From assembly GCA_963805495.1 (NCBI GenBank), contig CAWDUQ010000002.1:1488001-1552000 (forward strand): DNA of 64,000 nucleotides. Reading direction: 5' to 3'. The stretch is from DAHUXD01 sp963805495 (lineage in GTDB: Bacteria > Acidobacteriota > Thermoanaerobaculia > UBA5066 > Gp7-AA6). The notes under the pieces are model-generated. The model was given only the letters and a program-made list of their open reading frames with translations. It ran no database searches and was not told the DNA's origin. The position numbers were made by a program, and so were the translations under genes. Shown here in pieces: positions 25,306 to 34,096 of this stretch (the stretch's first letter is position 1; every line of letters starts with the position of its first letter).

Positions 25306-26442
25306 ATGCGGCCGACGCTCCGATCGATCCTGGGCGCCTCGTTCGCGCTGCTTTCCGCCTGCGGGGGCGAGACGGCCGTCGAGCGGCAGGGCATCAAGGT
25401 CGGGTTCTTCGGCGCGCTGACCGGCCCGACGGCGACCTTCGCCATCTCCGGGAAGAACGGAGCCACGCTCGCGGTCGCCGAGTTGAACGCCGCGGGCGGC
25501 GTCCTGGGCAAGCCGATCGTGCTTCTCGCGGAGGACGACCGCGGCGAAGCCTCCGAGGCCGCGTCTTCGGTTTCGAAGCTCATCACGCGAGACCACGTCG
25601 TGGCGCTCATCGGCGAGAACGCTTCGTCGCGGACCCTCGCCGCCGCGCCCATCGCGCAGAGCTACAAAGTGCCGATGATCTCGCCCTCGTCCACCAACGT
25701 CGAGGTCACGAAGAAGGGCGACTACATCTTCCGCGTGTGCTTCATCGACCCCTACCAGGGCCGGGCGCTGGCGACCTTCGCGCGCCGGGACCTCAAGGCG
25801 AAGACGGCCGCGATCCTCGTGGACGCGCGAAGCGACTACTCGGTGGGACTCGCGGAGGCCTTCCGCTCCTCCTTCGAGAGCGCGGGCGGGAGCGTCGTCG
25901 CCGAGCTCAAGTACGCCGAGGGTGACAGCGACTTTTCCGCGCAGCTGACCGCGATCCGGCCGCTCCAGCCGGACGTCCTGATCGTTCCGGGGTACTACAC
26001 GGACGCGGGCCTGATCGCGCGGCAGGCGAGGTCCCTCGGGCTGACCGCGATCCTGCTCGGCGCGGATGGCTGGGACTCGCCCAAGCTCGTCGAGATCGGC
26101 GGGGAGGCGATGGAGGGCTCCTACCTCTCGAACCACTACTCCGTCGACGATCCCTCGCCGGCGGTCCGCAGGTTCGTCGCGGCGTACGAGGCGAAGTACG
26201 GCAGCGAGCCGGACTCGATCGCCGCGCTTTCGTACGACGCCGCGCGGCTGCTGGCGGACGCGATCGAGCGCGCCGGGTCGACCGAAGGCCGGCGCGTCCG
26301 GGACGCCCTCGCCTCGACGAAGGACTTCGCGGGCGTCACGGGGACGATCACGATGGATGCCGACCGGAACCCCGTCAAGCCGGCCGTGATCCTGAAGGTG
26401 GAGAAGGGCCGGTTCCGCTTCGCGGCGGCCGTCGCTCCCTGA
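25306..26442 (+). CDS. Branched-chain amino acid-type ABC substrate-binding lipoprotein
   Basis: 378 aa, periplasmic-binding-protein type I (LivJ/LivK-like). Lipobox FALLSAC-GG at about 13-21, then IKVGFFGALTGPTATFAISGKNGATLAVAELNAAGGVLGKPI, the classical Leu/Ile/Val-binding N-terminal pattern. Ser/Thr ligand loop ASSRTLAAAPIAQ and a SPSSTN loop follow, then DPYQGRALATFA. No permease or ATPase genes are adjacent, so it may serve a remote ABC transporter or a sensory role. The ligand is probably a small amino acid or a related compound. Confidence 0.85.
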   Translation: MRPTLRSILGASFALLSACGGETAVERQGIKVGFFGALTGPTATFAISGKNGATLAVAELNAAGGVLGKPIVLLAEDDRGEASEAASSVSKLITRDHVVALIGENASSRTLAAAPIAQSYKVPMISPSSTNVEVTKKGDYIFRVCFIDPYQGRALATFARRDLKAKTAAILVDARSDYSVGLAEAFRSSFESAGGSVVAELKYAEGDSDFSAQLTAIRPLQPDVLIVPGYYTDAGLIARQARSLGLTAILLGADGWDSPKLVEIGGEAMEGSYLSNHYSVDDPSPAVRRFVAAYEAKYGSEPDSIAALSYDAARLLADAIERAGSTEGRRVRDALASTKDFAGVTGTITMDADRNPVKPAVILKVEKGRFRFAAAVAP

Positions 26443-26455
26443 CGGAACGCCGGTC

Positions 26456-27139
26456 CTAGCGCGCGGGCGCGGCCTCGGCGGGATCGACGATGAACTCGTC
26501 GAACGACGCCTCCCCCGGGCCCTCGGCCGCGACACCGGCGCGCCCGGCGCCGGGTTTCGGATCCTTCGCCTCGAAGAGGGCCTTGTCGCCGAAGGTCACC
26601 GACAGGGTGGGCCCCTTCAGCCGCATCGTGAGTTTCTGCCAGGGTTGGGCGAACGGCGCCTGACCGCGGCCGATCTCCGACGCCTTCCCTCCCTCCCAGG
26701 CCGACAGCACGACGTCGCCCGTGGCCGTGTCGGCGAGGAGAAGGAGGAGATTCTTCTTGTCCTTCATTCGAAGGACCATCCCCGCGTGCCCCGGGCCCTG
26801 ACGGATGAAGGTCGAAGCCGTTCCATCCTGGAACGAGACGTTTCGACGGAGCGCCGCGGCAATCGAGCCCGCGGGCAGCTTCGACTCGGTCTGCACCAGG
26901 CGATTGGGCGCCGACGGGGGGTTGGGATCCGTGAGCACCAGCCACCGGGGCTGGCCGGTTTCGCCGAGGACGACGAAATCGAAGAACCCGGGCGGGCGCA
27001 TCAGCGAGTCCGCGTCGAAATGATTCCGAAGCTGCTCGGCGGCGGCCGACGGGACGAGCGCGACGGCCAGGGCGGCCAGGGCGAACGCGAGCCGAGCGTA
27101 TGGGCGAAGCGGTGCCAGGCCCCTGCAAACAAAGTTCAT
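26456..27139 (-). CDS. Secreted concanavalin-like domain protein
   Basis: 227 aa from ATG 27139. Signal peptide (ARLAFALAALAVALVPSAAA). The mature part looks like a single LamG/DUF1080-like jelly roll: NHFDADSLMRPPGFFDFVVLGE, ASTFIRQGPGHAGMVLRMKDKKNLLLLLADTATGDVVLSAWEGGK, QKLTMRLKGPTLSVTFGDKALFEAKDP and a SFDEFIV end, which is the usual last strand of 3-keto-disaccharide hydrolase-like domains. Catalytic residues not recognised. Convergent with the binding-protein gene, divergent from the 96-aa gene by 39 bp. Confidence 0.65.
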   Translation of the reverse strand: MNFVCRGLAPLRPYARLAFALAALAVALVPSAAAEQLRNHFDADSLMRPPGFFDFVVLGETGQPRWLVLTDPNPPSAPNRLVQTESKLPAGSIAAALRRNVSFQDGTASTFIRQGPGHAGMVLRMKDKKNLLLLLADTATGDVVLSAWEGGKASEIGRGQAPFAQPWQKLTMRLKGPTLSVTFGDKALFEAKDPKPGAGRAGVAAEGPGEASFDEFIVDPAEAAPAR

Positions 27140-27178
27140 GCCCGCCAAAAAACCCATCGGATGCCCTAAAATTCCCCC

Positions 27179-27469
27179 ATGGACATCAACTCTCCAAAAC
27201 CCACCGAAACCTATCGAATGGACCGCGAAGGTTATGCCTTCCGGCTCGACCGCAAGGAAGTCGACAAGCTCAAGACGATGCCCGACTTCGAGGGTCGGGA
27301 GGAACCGGCCGTGGCGGAGGACTTTCTGAGGTACCGCGCCGAGGCCTGGGCGGACGTACTTTCCTCGGCGGGGGCCGAGCCGGGCGAGATCGCGGTGACG
27401 ATCGATCCGCACCAGAAGAAGGCCCACCTGACGAAGGCACAGCGGATCGTGATCACGGCCGACATCTAG
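27179..27469 (+). CDS. 96-aa protein of unknown function, shared domain (copy 1)
   Basis: 96 aa, ATG 27179. Almost the whole protein is one alpha/beta unit: YRMDREGYAFRLDRKEVDKL, MPDFEGREE, an amphipathic helix (AEDFLRYRAEAWADVLSSAG), then PGEIAVTIDPHQKKAHLTKAQRIVI. The same order and spacing appear in the C-terminal half of the gene at 27506-28006. No signal peptide, so probably cytoplasmic. I do not recognise the family. Confidence 0.7.
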   Translation: MDINSPKPTETYRMDREGYAFRLDRKEVDKLKTMPDFEGREEPAVAEDFLRYRAEAWADVLSSAGAEPGEIAVTIDPHQKKAHLTKAQRIVITADI

Positions 27470-27505
27470 TGTCGGAGGGGGCGGCGGGACGTCGCGGGCC
27501 GCCTG

Positions 27506-28006
27506 CTAGAAGCTCAGGATCCCCCGGATGCGGTTCTCGAGGGCGAGAAACGCCTGGCGCGAGTACGGATCGACCACGACCCTGATTTCCGAGGGTGTCG
27601 GGACGTCGTCGGCGATCGCCGAGGCAAGACGCTCCGCCTGGCCGTCGAAGAAGGCCTCGCCGTTCTCGTCGTCGGAGCGGCCCCGCGAACCCGGCAGCTC
27701 GCGCAGCCGCGCGAGATCCGGCGGGTCGAGACGCAGGCGGTAGCCCTTGCATTCCCGATAGAGCGGCTCGCGCCGGTCGATCAGGTCCGGCCGCGCGCCT
27801 CGGGCGGGCTGCGGTTTCCCGGCTCCGGTGACGGGTTCGGCGACCGGCGCCGGCGGCCCTTCGTCGAGGGCGACGCCGGGGGCGTCCACGACGGCGAGCT
27901 CGACGACCTCTTCTTCGACGACCTGGTCGAGTTCCTCGAGCTCATCCGCCTCCCCTGCACCGTCGACGGCACCGGGCGGCAAAGTGGGATCTTCGGGTTC
28001 CGTCAT
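27506..28006 (-). CDS. 166-aa protein of unknown function, shared domain (copy 2)
   Basis: Residues 1-65 are acidic and Pro/Val-rich (a long run of Glu and Val with DELEELDQVVEEEVVEL), probably disordered or coiled. Residues about 80-166 repeat the domain of the convergent 96-aa gene: LYRECKGYRLRLDPPDLARL, LPGSRGRSD, a helix (GEAFFDGQAERLASAIADDV), then PSEIRVVVDPYSRQAFLALENRI. Last gene of the acyl-CoA dehydrogenase operon, one base after that stop. Not recognised as a named family. Confidence 0.7.
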   Translation of the reverse strand: MTEPEDPTLPPGAVDGAGEADELEELDQVVEEEVVELAVVDAPGVALDEGPPAPVAEPVTGAGKPQPARGARPDLIDRREPLYRECKGYRLRLDPPDLARLRELPGSRGRSDDENGEAFFDGQAERLASAIADDVPTPSEIRVVVDPYSRQAFLALENRIRGILSF

Positions 28007-28007
28007 C

Positions 28008-29156
28008 TCACCGTCCCGCCAGCACGTTCTTGGCGATCACCATGCGCTGAATTTCGCTCGTTCCCTCGTAGATCGTCGTGACCCGGGCGTCCCGATAGTA
28101 ACGCTCGACGGCGTACTCCTTCGAATAGCCATAGCCGCCGAAGATCTGGACGGCGCGGTTGGCGATCGCGTTGGCGGCTTCCGTCGCGTAGACCTTGGCC
28201 ATCGACGATTCCTTGGAGAACCGTGCTCCGGGAATCTCGGACCGCAGCGCGGCCCGGTAGGTCAGCACGCGGGCCGCCTCGAGCTGGACGCGCATGTCGG
28301 CCACCTGGAACGCGATGGCCTCGTGCTCCGCGAGCTTCGCGCCGAAGGTCTCGCGCGTGCGCGCATACTCCGTCGCCGCCTCGTACGCCGCCTGCCCGAT
28401 GCCGATCCCCTGGGCCGCGATGCCGATGCGCGAGTGGTCGAGGGTCGTCATTGCGATCGTGAAGCCCTCCCCTTCCGACCCCAGACGCCGTTCCTCGGGC
28501 ACGCGAACGTCCTCGAGGAAGATCGAGGCGGTCCGGGACGCCCGCAGGCCCATCTTGTCTTCGGGCGCGCCGACCCGCACGCCCTCGTCGTCCGACGAAA
28601 CGAGAAAGGCCGTGATGCCGCGGGTGCCCGCCGAGGGATCGGTCATCGCCATGACGACGTACCACTTCGCCTCTCCGGCGTTGGTGATCCAGGCCTTGGT
28701 CCCGTTCAAAACGTAGGAGGCGCCGTCGCGCACGGCCCGCGTCTTCTGGTTGGCCGCGTCGGAGCCCGACTGCGGCTCCGTCAGGGCGTACGCCCCGAGG
28801 GCGCGACCGGACGCGAGCTCCTTGAGGATCGTCGACTTCTGCCGCTCGCTCCCGAACTTCCACACGGGGTAGCAGGCGACCGAGTTGTTGACCGACACGA
28901 TGACGGCCGTCGACGCGCAGACCCGCGCAAGCTCCTCGACGGCGAGGATGTAGGACAGCGCGTCGGCGCCCGCGCCTCCGTAGGTCTCGGGCACCATCAT
29001 TCCGAGAATGCCCATCTCGCCGAGCCGGGCGAGGATCTCGCGGGGGAAGGTCTCGTTTTTCTCGCGCTCGGCCACACCCGGAGCGATCTCGGCCGACGCG
29101 AACTCCCGCACGGCGTCGCGGATCCGGACCTGGTCCTCCGTCAGATCGAAGTTCAT
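28008..29156 (-). CDS. Acyl-CoA dehydrogenase
   Basis: 382 aa, full length for short/medium-chain enzymes. N-terminal helical domain opens NFDLTEDQVRIRDAVREFA; FAD-binding YALTEPQSGSDAANQKT (about 122-138) and WITNAGEAKWY; C-terminal signature GGYGYSKEYAVERYYRDARV and the catalytic Glu in TIYEGTSEIQ. Oxidises an acyl-CoA to a trans-2-enoyl-CoA with electrons to ETF. The chain-length preference cannot be read. ATG overlaps the stop of the RG-rich gene upstream. Confidence 0.93.
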   Translation of the reverse strand: MNFDLTEDQVRIRDAVREFASAEIAPGVAEREKNETFPREILARLGEMGILGMMVPETYGGAGADALSYILAVEELARVCASTAVIVSVNNSVACYPVWKFGSERQKSTILKELASGRALGAYALTEPQSGSDAANQKTRAVRDGASYVLNGTKAWITNAGEAKWYVVMAMTDPSAGTRGITAFLVSSDDEGVRVGAPEDKMGLRASRTASIFLEDVRVPEERRLGSEGEGFTIAMTTLDHSRIGIAAQGIGIGQAAYEAATEYARTRETFGAKLAEHEAIAFQVADMRVQLEAARVLTYRAALRSEIPGARFSKESSMAKVYATEAANAIANRAVQIFGGYGYSKEYAVERYYRDARVTTIYEGTSEIQRMVIAKNVLAGR

Positions 29157-29917
29157 TCCGGCCGGCCCGGCGCTCCCGCGCCCGCGGGAGACGGTCCGCC
29201 CGCTCCGCCGCCCGGACCGCCCCGCCCGCCGCGGCGGCGGCGCCGGACCCGGCGGCGGCGCTTGCCTCCCGCGCCTTCACCCTGGGCCGCGGCGCCCCCG
29301 GCCGGGGAGCCTCCGCCGGCGGCCGGCAACGGACCCTCGGGCCGTGGCGGTCTCCGGCCGGCCGGGGCTCGGGGCGGTGGCGGCGGACGCTGCGGGCCGC
29401 CCGGCGGCCGTGGCGACGGCTGGGGACGTCGTCCCGACGGGCCTCTCGCCGGCGAGCCTGGACGCCGCTCGGCGCCACCGCGCTCGGGCCCCCGCCCTCC
29501 CCGCCCGCCGCGCCGGCGGCGGCGCCCGCCGCCTTCGCGCCGTGGCTCGGGCGTATCGACCCAGCCCTCCTCGAGATGCCGGAATGTCACGACGATCTCC
29601 GGCCGCTCAGCGCGGCTGCGGATGAAGTCGACGATCTTTCGCCGCAGCTGAGCCGCCGGATCTCCCGTCAACGTCGGGATGCGCTCGGCGTCGAAGAGCA
29701 CCATGCGCGTCCACGCGATGCGCCGCGTCGCGCCGTCCGCGGCCTGGAAGTCCATGACGAAAAGATCGCGCTCGTGGTCGAGCGCGTGGTCCCGGTACTC
29801 GTAGTCCGGCAACGCTTCGTTGCAGAGCTCCTTCAGCAGCGGGAGGTGCTTTTCGCCCCCCTCGAGGGTCTGTTCCATCGAGACCACCCGGTCCCGGAAC
29901 ATGCGTGTCTGGCCCAT
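29153..29917 (-). CDS. Protein with Arg/Gly/Pro-rich disordered tail, acyl-CoA dehydrogenase operon
   Basis: 254 aa in two parts. Residues 1-122 form a compact domain (MEQTLEGGEKHLPLLKELCNEA, YEYRDHALDHERDLFVMDFQ, RRIAWTRMVLFDAERIPTL, LRRKIVDFIRSRAERPEIVVTFRHLEEGWVDT). Residues 123-254 are almost entirely Arg, Gly, Pro and Ala with RGGRGG-type blocks and Arg clusters. Such tails bind RNA or drive condensation in other proteins. The tail keeps the frame and joins the downstream stop by a 4-bp overlap, so it is not a shadow. No family recognised. Confidence 0.7.
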   Translation of the reverse strand: MGQTRMFRDRVVSMEQTLEGGEKHLPLLKELCNEALPDYEYRDHALDHERDLFVMDFQAADGATRRIAWTRMVLFDAERIPTLTGDPAAQLRRKIVDFIRSRAERPEIVVTFRHLEEGWVDTPEPRREGGGRRRRRGGRGGRGPERGGAERRPGSPARGPSGRRPQPSPRPPGGPQRPPPPPRAPAGRRPPRPEGPLPAAGGGSPAGGAAAQGEGAGGKRRRRVRRRRRGGRGGPGGGAGGPSPAGAGAPGRPE

Positions 29918-29923
29918 GTCGTC

Positions 29924-31098
29924 CTATCCGATCGAGAGGCCGCTGTCTCGGAAGATCTCGCGGGCGATGATCAGCCGGTGGATTTCGCTCGTGCCTTCGT
30001 AGATCTCGGTGATGCGCGCGTCGCGGAAATTGCGCTCCACCGGGTATTCCTTCGTGTAGCCGTAGCCGCCGTGAATCTGGAGCGCCTTGGTGGTCACCCG
30101 CTGCGCCATCTCGGCGGCGAAGAGCTTGGCGATCGCGGCCTCCATCGAGTACCGCCCGCCCGACGTTTTCGCGTCGTCCTTGGCGGCGGCGGCCTTGCGG
30201 GTCAGCAGGCGCGCCGCGTCGACGTCCGTCGCCATGTCGGCGAGGTAGAAGCGCAGGGCCTGGAAGTCGGCGATCGGCCGCCCGAAGGCCTTGCGTGCCT
30301 TCGCATACGCCACCGCCGCCTCGAAGGCCTCCTGGGCGATGCCGACCGCCTGCGCGGCAATGCCGATCCGGCCGCCGTCGAGCGTCGCCATCGCGATCTT
30401 GAAGCCATCGCCCTCCTCGCCGAGGCGATCGGCCGCCGGCACGACCACGTCGGTCAGGAAGATTTCGACGGTGCCCGAGGCGTTGACGCCGAGCTTGACC
30501 TGGTGCCGCGAGCGGTCGAAGCCGGGAGCCGCGGCATCGACCAGGAACGCCGAGATGCCCCGGACCTTTTTCTCGGGGTTCGTCATCGCGAAAAGGAGGC
30601 ACACGTCGGCGGCCTGCCCGCACGTGATGAAGACCTTCTGACCGGAAATCCGGTAGGCGTCGTCCCCTCGCGGACCGCCCGGGTCTTCTGGTTCCCGGCA
30701 TCGGAGCCGGCGTCCGGCTCGGTCAGCGCGAAGCAGCCGAGCTTCTCGCCGCGCGCGAGCGGCGCCAGGAAACGATTCTTCTGGTCGGCGTTGCCGAACT
30801 TCTCGATCGGGTCGCAGACGAGCGAGTTGTTGACCGAGAGAATGACGCCCATGTTGGCGCAGACGCGCGAGATCTCCTCGATCACGATGGAGTACGAGAC
30901 GACGTCCATGCCCGAGCCGCCGTGCTCCGGCGAGACGGCGACGCCGGCGAGACCGAGCTCTCCGGCCGCGCGGAAGAGGTCCTTCGGGAACTCTCCCGAC
31001 TGATCAATCACCGCGGCCCGGGGCTGGATGACCTCCTCGGCGAAGGCGCGAACCGAGTCGCGGAGAAGCTCCTGCTCCTCGGAGAGCTCGAAATTCAT
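29924..31098 (-). CDS. Acyl-CoA dehydrogenase, interrupted by a 1-nt frameshift
   Basis: Two frames together give a normal ~391-aa enzyme. The N part (NFELSEEQELLRDSVRAFA to NQKTRAVREG) is in the frame starting at 31098. The rest, beginning D-D-A-Y-R-I-S-G-Q-K-V-F-I-T and ending with YEGTSEIHRLIIAREIF, is in the frame ending at 29924. The break is at a G run (CCCC at 30664-30667 on the plus strand), where one more G would restore the frame. Catalytic Glu, FAD motif and GGYGYTKEYPVERNFRD are all intact. Paralogous to the 28008-29156 enzyme. Confidence 0.85.
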
Positions 31099-31149
31099 GG
31101 GACGCGGAGTATACCGGGAAGCTGGCGGTCGGCCCGCCGGAGATCCTCG

Positions 31150-32286
31150 CTACGCCCGCCGCGGCAGCATGTCCAGGAACTCCCGCAGCGCGTCCACGTA
31201 ACCCGGCCAGGAGGCGCGTTCGGCGGCGCGGGCGAGCCCCGGCGCGTACGCCTCGCCACCCCGGCGGATCACGGTTTCGACGGCCCGCGCGAGGCCGGCC
31301 GCATCGCCCGCCGGGAAAAGCTCTCCGGTGACGCCGGGCTCGATCGCCTCGGCGAGACCGCCGACCGCGGCGGCGGCAACGGGACGACCGGCGGCGAGAG
31401 CGCGCGCCGCGATGCCGCTGCCCGACACGGCGCGATACGGAAGCACCACGACGTCGCAGGCCGAGAGCCACAGCGCCATGTCGGCCTCGGAGACGTAGGC
31501 GTCCTTCCAGAGGATACGGTCGGAGACGGGGCTCGCCGCCGCGCGGCGGGCGAGATCCTGTGCATCCGCAAAGACCTCGCCGACGACGGCGATCGAGGCG
31601 CCCGACGCGCGGACGATCCCGGGCGCGGCGTCGAGAAGCAGGTCGACGCCCTTGTACTTGCGCACGAGTCCCAGGAAGAGCACGAGCGGGCCGGCAACAT
31701 CGACCCCGAGCCGGCGGCGCGCCTCGTCGCGCGGCGGCGCGTCCGACGGCGCCGCGGGGTGCGGCCTCACGAGCGCCGGCCGGCCGGGAGCCAGACGCGC
31801 CAGCTTGTCGCGGTCCGCCGAGGAGTGGACGACGAAGGCGTCGGCCGCGAGGAAGGCCCCGAGAGCGAGAAACCTCCGGACCCCGCCGCCCTCGTGGTCC
31901 TCGACGTTGTGGCAGATCAGGACCCGCCGCGTCGCCGGGGAAAGCGCGGCGACCCGGCGAAGCACGGCGCGGTCGGGCAGACCCCAGAACGCCGTCCACC
32001 ACGGCACGAGCAGAGCGCCGGGCGCAACCGACGCGATCGCCTCCGCCGTCCGCTTCCAGGAGAGCGGGGAGCGATAGTCGAGCACGGGCTGGGCGTCGGA
32101 AGCCGGCAGGCTCGGATCGACGTCGAAGCGGCGGGGATCGAGCCAGCGCGGATATCGCCGCGAGAACGTGAGCCACGACACCGGGCCGCGCGCGCGCAGG
32201 GCCGCCGCGAGGAGAGCCGTTTCCCGCGCGATTCCCCCCCGGTCCGGGGGCGCCGGCCCGAGGATCGCCACGCGGGACCCGCTCAC
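31150..32286 (-). CDS. Glycosyltransferase family 4 protein
   Basis: 378 aa, GT-B fold. N-terminal domain opens RVAILGPAPPDRGGIARETALLA with the Gly-rich acceptor loop; the C-terminal domain holds VLFLGLVRKYKGVDLLLDA (about 205-223), DVVVLPYRAVSGSGIAARALAAGRPVAAAAVGGLAEAIEPGVTGELFPAGD, the E-x7-E-like donor motif of GT4. Probably transfers a sugar from a nucleotide donor to a lipid or glycan. No polysaccharide cluster surrounds it. Confidence 0.88.
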   Translation of the reverse strand: MSGSRVAILGPAPPDRGGIARETALLAAALRARGPVSWLTFSRRYPRWLDPRRFDVDPSLPASDAQPVLDYRSPLSWKRTAEAIASVAPGALLVPWWTAFWGLPDRAVLRRVAALSPATRRVLICHNVEDHEGGGVRRFLALGAFLAADAFVVHSSADRDKLARLAPGRPALVRPHPAAPSDAPPRDEARRRLGVDVAGPLVLFLGLVRKYKGVDLLLDAAPGIVRASGASIAVVGEVFADAQDLARRAAASPVSDRILWKDAYVSEADMALWLSACDVVVLPYRAVSGSGIAARALAAGRPVAAAAVGGLAEAIEPGVTGELFPAGDAAGLARAVETVIRRGGEAYAPGLARAAERASWPGYVDALREFLDMLPRRA

Positions 32287-32317
32287 GGACTTGGGCGTTT
32301 CGCGGTCGCGGCGCCGG

Positions 32318-34096
32318 TCACGGGCAGGCGAACGCGGAAGTGTCCTGCAATGGCACGAAGGCCGTTCCGCGGGGATTGGTGTACGTCCGCTGCGCCCCCG
32401 TCTGCGTGTCGGTGACCGTCATGACGACGCCGACGTTGGTCAACCCGCCCGCGAACACCCAGAAGTGGTGGCTGCTGATGGAGCAGGCGTCGAGGACCTT
32501 GACGATGAGCTCGATGTTCGCGGCGTTGAAGAACCAGAAGTAGCCGGAGTCGCCGGTCAGCGAAACGGCCTGACCCGCGCCACTCCCGGTCCCCGTCGAC
32601 CAGGCGACGTTCACGCGGAAACGGCCGCCGCTCAAACAGAGTGTCGTCGCATTGGGCGTGCAGGGCCCCGGGGCGACCGGAGCGATCCAGGGCCGGACGA
32701 ACGGGAAGGTCACCCGGAACGCGCCGTCGATCGAAGAGTTCTGCACCGCGTCGCAATCGTTGTCCTTGTTGGTCCCGCAGACCCCGCCGAGCTGGCCGAT
32801 GACCTGGAGGTTCTCCAGAAACAGGGGCGATCCCGAGCTTCCGCCTCCCGTGCCGCCGACGGCGTCCTTCTCGTAGAGATACGGTCCCTGCAACGCGTCG
32901 CTGCATTCGACGGGACTGGGGGTCGAGATGATGCTTTCCTTCGTGTAGAACTGGGGACGTCCGTCGGGGTAGCTGAGCCGGTACCCCAGGGTCCCCTGGG
33001 CGTGCGTCAGGTCGTCCGTGGTCCAACCCAGGAACACGCTGCCGTCGGGAGGGTCCTCGGAAAGCTGCACGAGCGTGAAGTCGCTCGTCGCGCCCGTGGC
33101 GAGAAGCGTCGAGCCGAGCGTGCGGGGAAACCCGAACGGCGACGGTTCGGGGCCGTTGCACGAGGAGCGAACGTATTGCCAGACGGCTTCGAGCGAAGTG
33201 GCCGACGCCTGGTTGTCGAAGCAGTGGTTCGCCGTCAGGAGGTACGGCACGAACGCGGCCGGCGAGGAGTTGAGCAGGCCGCCCGAGCAGATGTACGCGA
33301 ATGCCCCGTCGACGAAGGTGAGCTGGGCGACCGCGTTCGACGCCTGGTCGACGTTCGGAAACTCGGCCGGCGTCACGCAGGCTTCGTCCACGAAGCAGGT
33401 CTGGGACTTCGTCCGGAGCGTCCCGGCCGCGGTGCCTCGCGCGAAGGCCGCGTCGATGTGGACGATCGACGCGACAAAGAGGCTCGCCTTCGCGGCATCG
33501 AAGGCGGCGCCGGCCGGGAATCGGACCTCGAGGTAGATCTCCGGCGAATACACCGTGTTCGTCCAGAAACCTTCGGAGCGCGTGCCCCGATCGAAAACGT
33601 AGGGCCCATACGTCTCGCCGGCGGCGGAATACACGTAGACGCCGCTGCCCGCGGGAAGCTGTGCCCGGGCGATGTGCAGGCGAACGGCCCCGGCGCCGGC
33701 CGACGAGAACGCCGCCGTCCAGCTCAGGACTCCGTCGGCGGACCGCTCGAACAGTCCGCCGCCGGCGACGGTCGGGCGGCCGGGCGGAAGGTCCCCGGGA
33801 ACACCCGCAAAACCCACCCGCTCCGGAAGCTCCCGCGAGAGGCCGATCTTGACGGCCGGCGCCTTGCGCCGGTACCCGCCGCGGGAGTCTTTCGCCGCAA
33901 GCTCGGCGGCGGACGAGGGTGAAAGAGCCGGAAGATCGTGCCGCGCCGCCGCCGGCAGCGGACGCACCGCGAAATTCGTCTCGACCGCTCCGGCGCGGCG
34001 CGAAGCCTGTGCGTGGAACACCGCCGGGCCGGTCTGGTACACGGGCGTCGACGCGGCCGCGAGAAGAGCGAGAAGCGGCAGGAACATCCCCGTCAT
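32318..34096 (-). CDS. Secreted trypsin-like serine protease with C-terminal accessory domain
   Basis: 592 aa. N-terminal signal (FLPLLALLAAAST) and a ~180-residue propeptide/beta domain. The protease core has the catalytic His in LLTANHC (about 275), Asp in SDFTLVQLS (about 329) and Ser in GGGSSGSPLF (about 418), as in lysyl-endopeptidase-like S1 enzymes. After about 470 comes a Cys-bounded domain (CTPNATTLCLSGGRFRVNVAW, GDSGYFWFFNAANIELIVKVLD, FWVFAGGLTNVGVVMTVTDTQTG, ending DTSAFACP). I have seen such domains in secreted acidobacterial proteins; that attribution is from memory. Follows the methyltransferase gene by a TAATG overlap. Confidence 0.85.
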   Translation of the reverse strand: MTGMFLPLLALLAAASTPVYQTGPAVFHAQASRRAGAVETNFAVRPLPAAARHDLPALSPSSAAELAAKDSRGGYRRKAPAVKIGLSRELPERVGFAGVPGDLPPGRPTVAGGGLFERSADGVLSWTAAFSSAGAGAVRLHIARAQLPAGSGVYVYSAAGETYGPYVFDRGTRSEGFWTNTVYSPEIYLEVRFPAGAAFDAAKASLFVASIVHIDAAFARGTAAGTLRTKSQTCFVDEACVTPAEFPNVDQASNAVAQLTFVDGAFAYICSGGLLNSSPAAFVPYLLTANHCFDNQASATSLEAVWQYVRSSCNGPEPSPFGFPRTLGSTLLATGATSDFTLVQLSEDPPDGSVFLGWTTDDLTHAQGTLGYRLSYPDGRPQFYTKESIISTPSPVECSDALQGPYLYEKDAVGGTGGGSSGSPLFLENLQVIGQLGGVCGTNKDNDCDAVQNSSIDGAFRVTFPFVRPWIAPVAPGPCTPNATTLCLSGGRFRVNVAWSTGTGSGAGQAVSLTGDSGYFWFFNAANIELIVKVLDACSISSHHFWVFAGGLTNVGVVMTVTDTQTGAQRTYTNPRGTAFVPLQDTSAFACP

